Assembly (NCBI RefSeq): GCF_026151345.1
Contig: NZ_JAMQPR010000002.1
Coordinates: 203,408-267,407 of the forward strand
Direction of reading: 5' to 3'
Source: Leptospira paudalimensis
GTDB lineage: Bacteria > Spirochaetota > Leptospiria > Leptospirales > Leptospiraceae
DNA: 64,000 nt
The position numbers and the translations under genes were made by a program. How positions within the stretch are numbered: position 1 is the first letter of the stretch; each line of letters starts with the position of its first letter. Below the pieces are notes generated by a model. The model was not told where the DNA came from and did no database searches. It saw only the letters and a program-made list of their open reading frames with translations. Below, piece by piece: positions 9,885-16,283 of this stretch.

Positions 9885-10708
9885 TTTCACTTGCTTATTC
9901 ACCTTGCCCAAATGACACTTTTCTCTTTTATCACCTGATTCGTAACACAGGTTATCCAGTCAAAGAAGAACTTTACGATGTTGAAAACTTAAATGAATTT
10001 GCATTTGAAGGTAAATTCCCGGTAACCAAACTTTCGTTTGCTGCTTTTTTCCACATCATTGATAAATACATATTATTGGAAACAGGTTCTGCTTTAGGAC
10101 GTGGTTGTGGCCCACTTCTCGTCAGAAAAAAAAATACAAACACCAACTTAGAAAATTGCAAATCTCTGTATATCCCAGGACAATTGACTACCGCCAATTT
10201 GTTGTTATCCCTTTATACAAATGGCACACATAAACCAACCGCACTTCGTTATGATGAAATCATTCCAAAACTTTTAACGGAAGAAAATACTTTAGGAGTG
10301 ATCATTCACGAAGAAAGGTTTACATACGAAGAAAGAGGACTAGAAAAGGTGGTTGATCTTGGAGAATGGTGGGAATCATCTACAGGATACCCAATTCCTC
10401 TAGGTGCTATTGCCATCAGAAGGGACATCCCAAGAGAAGAAGCACTCAAATTCCAATCGGAACTTCAAAAAAGCCTAAGAGATGCTTACCAAGAACCAAA
10501 AGAAATGATGGATTACATCAAGGAAAACTCTCAGAATAAAGAAGATTCCGTGATCAAGGCTCATATCAATTTATATGTAAACGAATTTACAAAATCACTG
10601 GGAAAAGAAGGACACGATGCTGTAACTTATCTTTTCCAAAGGGCGATTGAGGCAGGATTTATCAATAAACCTACCTCAAATCTATCGCTGTTTTTAGGAG
10701 AAAGTTAA
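9881..10708 (+). CDS. mqnD: 1,4-dihydroxy-6-naphthoate synthase MqnD (menaquinone, futalosine pathway)
   Basis: The protein has 275 residues, the usual length. It opens with SLAYSPCPNDTFLFYHL, the hallmark N-terminus of MqnD, and keeps the periplasmic-binding-protein-like fold with GRGCGPLLV and GVIIHEERFTYEERGL, the latter holding the conserved His of the active site. MqnD converts cyclic dehypoxanthinyl futalosine to dihydroxynaphthoate in the alternative menaquinone pathway. Leptospira lacks the classic men route, which fits. The gene overlaps its upstream neighbour by 4 bases and converges on the discoidin gene with a 15-base overlap. No other mqn genes are in the window. Confidence 0.93.
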   Translation: MISLAYSPCPNDTFLFYHLIRNTGYPVKEELYDVENLNEFAFEGKFPVTKLSFAAFFHIIDKYILLETGSALGRGCGPLLVRKKNTNTNLENCKSLYIPGQLTTANLLLSLYTNGTHKPTALRYDEIIPKLLTEENTLGVIIHEERFTYEERGLEKVVDLGEWWESSTGYPIPLGAIAIRRDIPREEALKFQSELQKSLRDAYQEPKEMMDYIKENSQNKEDSVIKAHINLYVNEFTKSLGKEGHDAVTYLFQRAIEAGFINKPTSNLSLFLGES

Positions 10709-13204
10709 GAGGCAAAGGATATGACCTTTATCTCGTTTACATGCTTCCATTGCCTTTGCTACCAACATACCTGGTTTTAATTTGGAAGGATCCGCTTTGA
10801 TCGCATGACCAGAAGTGAGTCCCGAAACCAAAAGATCTCCAGGGTAAATGGGCACTTGTGTTGCATCCACATGAAGTTTTGCCATTCCAAGTAATGCCAC
10901 TAACACGTATTCTACGCCTTTTTCTTTTTTACCAAAAACAACATTAGCATTTGCAACCGCGACACCAATCACATTGGTAGAGTAGGGGTGTTTGCTCCTT
11001 CCGAGTACTCCCGTTTCCTCGGTTGCCACAAGTAAATCACCGGAAGTGATTACATCCTTCCCATCGAGTCTAAAATAACGAGCAATACATTCTTCGCCAC
11101 CGTCCTTCGTTATGCGAAGGTTCCCTTCAAAAACCGATTCTCCATTAGCATAAATTGCTTTCCCGGAACCAATCAATTCATATTCAGGAATTCCTTTCCC
11201 ATCAACAACAATGGCAAACTCAGACTGTGAAACAAACCGACCACCGGGTGACGTTGTGCCGGCACCTAAAATTCCAGCTGACCGAGTAGTTTCTTTCCCT
11301 TTGGATATCCCGTAAACTCCGATAGAATCTCCAAAGCCAACAACACCCGAACCAGAAGAAACTCCCACAAGCCCTGTACCATTCTTCGTATTTTTTCCGT
11401 AAATGATCGCATCACTTGATTGTGGTGGAACAAATCCTTTGGAGATAGATTCAGCTTCACCTGTAATCTTTAATAATCCAGTATGTGAGTTAATATCATG
11501 TTCTTTTTCAGCGTATGGATGTGTATGTGGTTTTGGTTCTCTTTTATCTGACAATCTTGGATCATCTGACAAAACAACCTTTCCAGGTACTGCTTCCCCA
11601 TGATTGGCCAACACAACTATACCTGCATCGTCAAACCCTGCTTTGGCGAGACGTTTATCGTTTCCTTGGACAACAACACCAGCTTTATTTTCACCTGAAT
11701 GTGCAAGTTGGACAATTCCATGTGCTTCCGTATTGGCAAGTTTTAGACGTTTATCATTTCCTTGGACAACGGTATTTGATTCCTCTCCACCATTCGGCGC
11801 TAACTGTACAATCCCTTTTGCAGTAGTTGTAGCATCCTTTAATCTAGGGTCATCTCCTGTAACCACTTTATCAATCGCAGTTTCACCAGCTTCTGCTAGT
11901 TGAACAAGTCCTACCGATTTTTTTGTCGCAATTTTTAATCGAGAATCATTACCTTGGACGGCAACACCTGGGCGTGTTTCGCCATCTAATGCAAGTTCTA
12001 CGATTCCGGGGTGATCTGTAGAAGCATTTCGTAACCTCTCATCATCCGATTGAACGACAAGACCCGGCCTTGCTTCACCACTCCTTGCAAGTCTCACGAG
12101 ACCATGAGTGAGTTCGGAGGCGATTTTTAGGCGTTTATCATTCCCTTGGACAACAACACCTGGTTTTTCTTCCCCGTCAGATGCAAGTTCCACAATCCCA
12201 CGGTATTCGGTTGTTGCGTCTCTTAACCTTCGATCATTAGATTGGACGACAACACCTTCTTTTACTTCACCATCAACTGCGAGCCGAATGATTCCTGATC
12301 TTAAAACAGAAGCATAGGGAAGTGGTTCTCTGGTTGGACCACCTGATTCCTTTTTATCTGCACTGGAATACAATTCGATTTCTATGACTTCGGTGGTGTA
12401 TTCTTTTTTGTTAGCTTGTTTTTCATCGATAAAAACAATTTTTAAAAATCGTAAATTGACTGGTGGAAAACGCCACTTGTACCAAGTTCCTGGCTCTGAT
12501 AAAAAATAATTTTCTTCATGTAACTGATGCCAAGTTAGATCATCTTCACTGTAATAAACAATGAACCTTTCAGGGAAATTGGTGATGGCATCGTTTTTCG
12601 TTAACATCCGAAATTCTTCAATCCGGTTGACTGATCCCATATCCAAAATCACATATTCATCAGCAGGTTCTTCCTTTTTCTTAGAAGACCATCCATAATC
12701 AGGCCTTGTATCGAATAAATTTTCTTTCACATAGAGTCTATCTAACTCAGAACTAACTTGAATTGACTGAACGCCACTGATTAAGATTTTTAATGGACCA
12801 AAACTAATCCGATTTTTCCCGTTACTTGCTTTTCTTGAAATTTTTGAAATAAACTTCACATAACGAGCGCTTGTTAATGAAAATAACCATTTAGCGGAAG
12901 TTTTGAATGATTTGCGAAAGGATGACTCTTGTAAGATGGGTTCCCAATACTTACCATCATGGGATAACTCAAAACGGAATGAATCTGGGAAAAAATCCAA
13001 TCCATCTTTCCCTGGCAATAACTCGATCCCATTAAAAAAAACAACATCGTCAAATTGGAAAATGATCGAGGAGAGAGAGGATTGTTCCTTTTCTTCAAAA
13101 AATGACAAAAACTCATTATTTTTGATTTCATACGTTCCCGTTGTGGAAACCGATTGGATGGGCAAAGAGTAGGGGTGGCTTGTGCGAATTAAATGATCTT
13201 TCAT
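10694..13204 (-). CDS. Large protein with two discoidin (F5/8C) domains and eight tail-fibre-type repeats
   Basis: The protein has 836 residues. Residues 1-150 and about 155-290 each look like an F5/8 type C (discoidin) domain: 'DSFRFELSHDGKYWEPI' and 'ERFIVYYSEDDLTWHQL' are matching strands. From about 304 to 560 come eight tandem repeats of 32 residues with the pattern G-I-V-x-L-A-x-x-G-E-x-x-x-G-x-V-V-Q-x-N-D-x-R-L, the repeat type found in phage tail fibres. A short His-rich linker (PHTHPYAEKEHD) and a Gly-rich beta region follow, ending in a conserved-looking C-terminus with one Cys pair region. No signal peptide is visible. It may be a surface adhesin or a particle fibre; I cannot choose. 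It lies 51 bases downstream of the initiator gene on the same strand. Confidence 0.75.
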   Translation of the reverse strand: MKDHLIRTSHPYSLPIQSVSTTGTYEIKNNEFLSFFEEKEQSSLSSIIFQFDDVVFFNGIELLPGKDGLDFFPDSFRFELSHDGKYWEPILQESSFRKSFKTSAKWLFSLTSARYVKFISKISRKASNGKNRISFGPLKILISGVQSIQVSSELDRLYVKENLFDTRPDYGWSSKKKEEPADEYVILDMGSVNRIEEFRMLTKNDAITNFPERFIVYYSEDDLTWHQLHEENYFLSEPGTWYKWRFPPVNLRFLKIVFIDEKQANKKEYTTEVIEIELYSSADKKESGGPTREPLPYASVLRSGIIRLAVDGEVKEGVVVQSNDRRLRDATTEYRGIVELASDGEEKPGVVVQGNDKRLKIASELTHGLVRLARSGEARPGLVVQSDDERLRNASTDHPGIVELALDGETRPGVAVQGNDSRLKIATKKSVGLVQLAEAGETAIDKVVTGDDPRLKDATTTAKGIVQLAPNGGEESNTVVQGNDKRLKLANTEAHGIVQLAHSGENKAGVVVQGNDKRLAKAGFDDAGIVVLANHGEAVPGKVVLSDDPRLSDKREPKPHTHPYAEKEHDINSHTGLLKITGEAESISKGFVPPQSSDAIIYGKNTKNGTGLVGVSSGSGVVGFGDSIGVYGISKGKETTRSAGILGAGTTSPGGRFVSQSEFAIVVDGKGIPEYELIGSGKAIYANGESVFEGNLRITKDGGEECIARYFRLDGKDVITSGDLLVATEETGVLGRSKHPYSTNVIGVAVANANVVFGKKEKGVEYVLVALLGMAKLHVDATQVPIYPGDLLVSGLTSGHAIKADPSKLKPGMLVAKAMEACKRDKGHILCLLTFS

Positions 13205-13255
13205 GCGCTTTTTCAGTTATGATTCCTTCCAAAAAATACCGTTTTTCTATTCAGT

Positions 13256-14179
13256 CTATCGAATTTCACCGACACGTGAACCTTCTTCTTTTTCTGTAAA
13301 CACTACGAGAACTACTGGTTTCACCCGTTCTGTAAAATACATTTGGATGATTTGGCGTAAATGACCAAGAATCGGAGAGGAAACGATGATTACGTTTCCA
13401 TCAGTAGTCACCTGGATTTTTTCCAACTGCCGATAGGATGATTCTGTCAATTCCTTCGAAGCCCATGCCAAAAACCCAGACCAAGAGGCTGGGTGGGGTA
13501 GGGAGGGTTCTTTTCCTGAATCATGCCCAGAATTAAGCACTTCCTTTCGATGGGCACTCACCAATTCCCTGCAAAGAGTTTGTACATACGAAACATTCGA
13601 TTCCATATGAAGGTCCACAGCTTTACGATATGCTTCTAAAGCAATGTCAGGACCAAACAAATCGACAAGTGTTTCAAAGTCTTTTTTCCCTTCTTTTGCA
13701 TCTCTCTTACTTTCGCTAGGGTCCTTTGCTTCTGGTACATGGTTTGTATTGGATATAGTTATATTAATATGGTTAGGGGATCCAGCTGTAACCCCCTTTG
13801 TGGGTAAAATGACTCCCTCAGCGGTCCCTGGCTCGGTCCCTCTGGGGTGTATCGACATATCTCCCAGAGGGGTAATTCTGGAACCCTCATAGTGGAAAGA
13901 AAAATGGTATCTTGTGGATGTCCTTCCACTACCTGGAACTTGGTAGAGTAGGCCTGCTTGTGTTAATTCTTTTTTGGCAGTCACGATGGATTTTTTAGTT
14001 TTGAATCCTGTTAGGCGCATCAGGGTTTCTGTGTTTGGCCAAACAGGTTTGAAGTTGTAGTCACTGAATTTTAAAAGCACAGGATACAACGTCTTTGCAG
14101 CATGGGATAACCCTGCCCAGACACCAGAATCGATGATGTCGGTCATCAGGCGGATATAGGGATGTCGCTGGTCGCTCAA
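13256..14179 (-). CDS. Replication-initiator-like winged-helix protein of the parAB locus
   Basis: I place the start at TTG 14179, because GGAGGA (14187-14192 on the complement) stands 7 bases before it; the in-frame ATG at 14245 has no ribosome site and lies inside a repeat and promoter region. This gives 307 residues. The N-terminal 110 residues form a winged-helix domain (LSHAAKTLYPVLLKF; WPNTETLMRLTGFKTKKSIVTAKKELTQAGLL is the recognition part) like plasmid or phage replication proteins. The middle is Ser/Asp/Glu-rich, and the C-terminal 110 residues hold a second domain, as in Rep/DnaD-like initiators. Next to parA and parB this is the best candidate for the replicon's initiator. A transcription regulator is the alternative. 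Confidence 0.65.
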   Translation of the reverse strand: MSDQRHPYIRLMTDIIDSGVWAGLSHAAKTLYPVLLKFSDYNFKPVWPNTETLMRLTGFKTKKSIVTAKKELTQAGLLYQVPGSGRTSTRYHFSFHYEGSRITPLGDMSIHPRGTEPGTAEGVILPTKGVTAGSPNHINITISNTNHVPEAKDPSESKRDAKEGKKDFETLVDLFGPDIALEAYRKAVDLHMESNVSYVQTLCRELVSAHRKEVLNSGHDSGKEPSLPHPASWSGFLAWASKELTESSYRQLEKIQVTTDGNVIIVSSPILGHLRQIIQMYFTERVKPVVLVVFTEKEEGSRVGEIR

Positions 14180-14238
14180 GGAAGCTCCTCCGATTTCTGC
14201 AAAAATCAAACTAAATTTAAGCAAATAATTCGAAGGAG

Positions 14239-14267
14239 TTGACATTATCTGACATAATGTTAATTAT
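14239..14267 (+). promoter_or_regulatory. Plus-strand promoter in the initiator leader (candidate antisense-RNA promoter)
   Basis: A perfect TTGACA box (14239-14244), a 17-base spacer and AATTAT (14262-14267, 4 of 6 matches to TATAAT). The predicted start is near 14274. No plus-strand gene follows; a hairpin terminator begins 30 bases on. The promoter is overlapped by the TGACATWAT repeats. Confidence 0.5.
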
Positions 14268-14270
14268 GTC
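14240..14270. repeat. TGACATWAT operator/iteron cluster upstream of the initiator gene
   Basis: Three copies of a 9-mer: TGACATTAT at 14240, TGACATAAT at 14250 and, inverted, ATTATGTC at 14263-14270 (the last base differs). The second and third form arms GACATAAT/ATTATGTC around GTTA. A fourth, exact inverted copy (ATTATGTCA) lies at 14410-14418, just at the predicted start of the initiator mRNA. The spacing suits binding of the initiator or another regulator that would control both promoters at once. Confidence 0.55.
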
Positions 14271-14273
14271 TCA

Positions 14274-14330
14274 TCCAACAACATTCCTTCGGGAAACCCC
14301 GACCCCCTGGTGTACCAGGGGATTTTTTTT
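14274..14330 (+). ncRNA. Candidate antisense RNA (about 57 nt) to the initiator mRNA leader
   Basis: Predicted from the plus-strand promoter at 14239 and the hairpin terminator at 14304-14330. The RNA would contain two stem-loops: a small one (CGGG/CCCG, 14290-14301) and the terminator stem. It is complementary to the leader of the initiator mRNA, which should run on the other strand from about 14413 to 14180. This is the layout of counter-transcribed RNAs that set the copy number of plasmids. There is no direct evidence of transcription. Confidence 0.4.
14304..14330 (+). terminator. Strong Rho-independent terminator, plus strand
   Basis: Arms CCCCTGG (14304-14310) and CCAGGGG (14315-14321) with the loop TGTA, followed by A and eight T. 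It is oriented for plus-strand transcription, although all neighbouring genes here are on the minus strand. It therefore needs a plus-strand transcript, the candidate small RNA. Confidence 0.75.
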
Positions 14331-14419
14331 ATGTATCGGGTTAGGGCAATAGAATGCCCCCACACCTTCTCACAAGAAAAGGTGTTTGCTCAAACCTTTC
14401 AAAAGTTTTATTATGTCAC

Positions 14420-14447
14420 ATTATTGTCGGATTCTGGTAACTGTCAA
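14420..14447 (-). promoter_or_regulatory. Promoter of the initiator gene
   Basis: On the minus strand TTGACA (complement of 14442-14447), 16 bases, then AATAAT (complement of 14420-14425, 5 of 6 matches). The start would be near 14413, giving a leader of about 230 nt. The spacer contains the heptamer TGTCGGA (14425-14431 on the plus strand), which equals one arm of the parS-like sites at 16192 and 16243. Confidence 0.55.
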
Positions 14448-14522
14448 GTTCGTACAGTATTTTTCCCTATTCGGGCCAAAAAATTTTTTCCTAAGTACTT
14501 GACTGCTAAGTACTTGTTTGGG

Positions 14523-15344
14523 TTATGCCGAGTCACCATACTTTTTGGAGAGTTCTTTTCTGATGAATTTATAAATGTCTCCCAGTAAAATTTCGTCTTC
14601 GGATTGGATTTGGATCCCGCTACTCGTGCGTCTGATTTTGTAACCAGAAAGAGGGGAGGATTTTTGATTTGTCCCATCACCCGTTTTTACTTGTTTGTTG
14701 AAGTCTTTTGCATCTTTTACGGTCTTAAGTGCACCTTTGTGATACAGGGTGAGAAATTCATCCAAACTTCCTTTTTTGGCTGCTTGGGCTGCCTGCACGA
14801 GAAGGTTTTTATTGTAAATTTCGTTCTTTTTACATTTCTCCAAATCGGCCTTGGACATGGAAGTAATCGAAAGGACTTCCGTCATGTAACTGCGGCTTTT
14901 TCCAAATAGGTCACCTAACTCCTGGTCCGTATATTGGTAGGAATTTTTTAAAAACAGAAGGGCATCCACTTCTTCATAGGGTGATAAGTTTTCTCTCTGC
15001 AGGTTTTCGATGACAGCAAGTTTGTAGATTTCTTTATCGGGTCGGTTTAAGATCTTACACTCAATCTCTGCCCATCCCAAGGATTTGGCAGCATGGTATC
15101 GTCTCTCTCCAGCAATGATTTTATAACTGCCTTCTTTTTCCCCTTTGGAGACGATGATGGGTTGTAAAAGGCCATCTGCTTTTAGTGTCTGGGCTAATTC
15201 TTCGATCCCTTTTTTTCGTTCCTGTCTCGGTTGGTATTCAGAAGGTTGGATTCTGTCCATACGGATTGTACGAATGGTCCCGTCCAAATTTTCAGCCTGG
15301 TAAATGTCGGCGAGAGTTCCTAGGCGTTTACTTTTTAAGCTCAC
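14523..15344 (-). CDS. parB: ParB-family partition protein
   Basis: The protein has 273 residues. The N-terminal CTPase/nuclease-like domain has the ParB box QPRQERKKGIEELAQTLKADGLLQPI and GERRYHAAKSLGW (the GERR motif that binds CTP), followed by ENLQRENLSPYEEVDALLFL. The central helix-turn-helix DNA-binding domain is at about 130-180 (YTDQELGDLFGKSRSYMTEVL), and a basic linker leads to a C-terminal dimerisation segment. It binds parS and loads a clamp that ParA moves. The start overlaps the parA stop by 17 bases, so the two are coupled. Upstream of the initiator gene and on the same strand, it makes up a partition operon. Confidence 0.92.
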   Translation of the reverse strand: MSLKSKRLGTLADIYQAENLDGTIRTIRMDRIQPSEYQPRQERKKGIEELAQTLKADGLLQPIIVSKGEKEGSYKIIAGERRYHAAKSLGWAEIECKILNRPDKEIYKLAVIENLQRENLSPYEEVDALLFLKNSYQYTDQELGDLFGKSRSYMTEVLSITSMSKADLEKCKKNEIYNKNLLVQAAQAAKKGSLDEFLTLYHKGALKTVKDAKDFNKQVKTGDGTNQKSSPLSGYKIRRTSSGIQIQSEDEILLGDIYKFIRKELSKKYGDSA

Positions 15345-16080
15345 TTAAAACCTCCTCGATAAAACCTTCATACTCTTGGGATTGTCTGGATGACCGATTG
15401 TAATCGTAGACGGATTTTTTGGCCAAATGGCTTTCGCCAATTGCAACTCCATCAGAAATCGTATGTTCAAAAATCCTGAAGTACTTTGTGAGGACAGGTA
15501 AGATCGTCTTCGTTAATAAAGTTTGGGGTTTTAATTGGGTGATGAGGGCGCCTAAAATTTCTAGGTCAGGGTTGATCCTTTTTTTGATCGAGGAAATGGT
15601 TTGTTGTAATCCCATGATCCCATCCATCGAAAATTTTTCTGCCTGAAGTGGGATCAGTACATAATTGGCAGCAACCAGACTGTTGACTGTAAAAATCGAA
15701 AGGGAGGGTGGGCAGTCAATGATGACAAAGTCAAAATCCTTAAGTCCGGAAAGTGAGTCTCTGAGGATATAAGGTGCTTCTACCGAGTTCACGGAAACAG
15801 TTTCCATTTCCGCTAAACGCATGCTAGATGGAGCAACCCACAAATGCTCGTTATATGCTGGGGCAATGATATCCTTCATATTTGCCGAATTTTGGAATAA
15901 GTGGGCAAGGTCCTTTTCGACGGTTTCAGGATTTAAAAAAATTCCAGTAGAATTTGCCTGAGGGTCCATATCGATCAGTAAAGTTTTGAGATTTCGGCGA
16001 GCCAATCCCATGGCAAGATTCAAAGAAGTAGTTGTTTTACCCTCTCCGCCTTTCTGATTTGCAACTGCAATGGTGATCAT
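15328..16080 (-). CDS. parA: ParA-family partition ATPase
   Basis: The protein has 250 residues. It starts directly with the deviant Walker A motif (NQKGGEGKTTTSLN; Lys near residues 10 and 15), has Walker A' DMDPQANST and Walker B VIIDCPPSLS, and lacks an N-terminal DNA-binding domain, as in chromosomal (Soj) and type Ib ParA proteins. The variant Glu in KGGEGKTT (usually Val, Thr or Ser) is unusual but lies in a loop position that varies. ATP-dependent binding to the nucleoid drives movement of ParB-parS complexes. Two parS-like sites lie 112 and 163 bases upstream of its ATG. Confidence 0.95.
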   Translation of the reverse strand: MITIAVANQKGGEGKTTTSLNLAMGLARRNLKTLLIDMDPQANSTGIFLNPETVEKDLAHLFQNSANMKDIIAPAYNEHLWVAPSSMRLAEMETVSVNSVEAPYILRDSLSGLKDFDFVIIDCPPSLSIFTVNSLVAANYVLIPLQAEKFSMDGIMGLQQTISSIKKRINPDLEILGALITQLKPQTLLTKTILPVLTKYFRIFEHTISDGVAIGESHLAKKSVYDYNRSSRQSQEYEGFIEEVLSELKK

Positions 16081-16191
16081 CTATCTCTCTTTTTCCTTCC
16101 CAATTGGTATGCTTTCCATTCGAAAATTTGGGATCAATTGAATTTTTGAAAGGGAACAAAAAAAGGGATTTTTGTCCATTTCTACCTTCAT

Positions 16192-16207
16192 TGTCGGACA
16201 TCCGACA
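16192..16207. promoter_or_regulatory. parS-like inverted repeat, copy 1
   Basis: A 16-bp site TGTCGGACATCCGACA: heptamer arms TGTCGGA and TCCGACA around a CA centre. It has the length and the TGT...ACA ends of the common chromosomal parS site, with different inner bases. It lies in the parA upstream region, where ParB-binding or autoregulatory sites are usual. Confidence 0.65.
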
Positions 16208-16242
16208 TACCAAAAATTAGCAAAAACTATCTCTTCTGTTTC

Positions 16243-16258
16243 TGTCGGACATCCGACA
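16243..16258. promoter_or_regulatory. parS-like inverted repeat, copy 2
   Basis: An exact second copy of the 16-mer found at 16192, in the same orientation (CA centre), 51 bases start to start. An exact pair of this size in an intergenic region is very unlikely by chance. The spacing is close to five helical turns, so bound proteins would face the same side. Confidence 0.65.
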
Positions 16259-16283
16259 TTCAAATTGGTACGTACTTGACAAA

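Noticed and set aside
11604..11903. Plus-strand frames inside the discoidin gene
   Set aside because: They mirror the protein repeats on the opposite strand and have no start signals.
11540..12300. Regular 96-base periodicity that looks at first like a CRISPR or satellite array
   Set aside because: It is in frame inside the discoidin/tail-fibre gene and codes for the 32-residue protein repeats; the repeats vary at DNA level and there are no unique spacers.
16081..16263. A 60-codon minus-strand frame upstream of parA
   Set aside because: It spans both parS-like sites, has no ribosome site and its translation has no protein-like pattern.
16276..16281. TTGACA near the start of the degenerate activator gene as a promoter
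   Set aside because: No acceptable -10 box at 15-19 bases, and the start would lie inside the gene or beyond its ATG.
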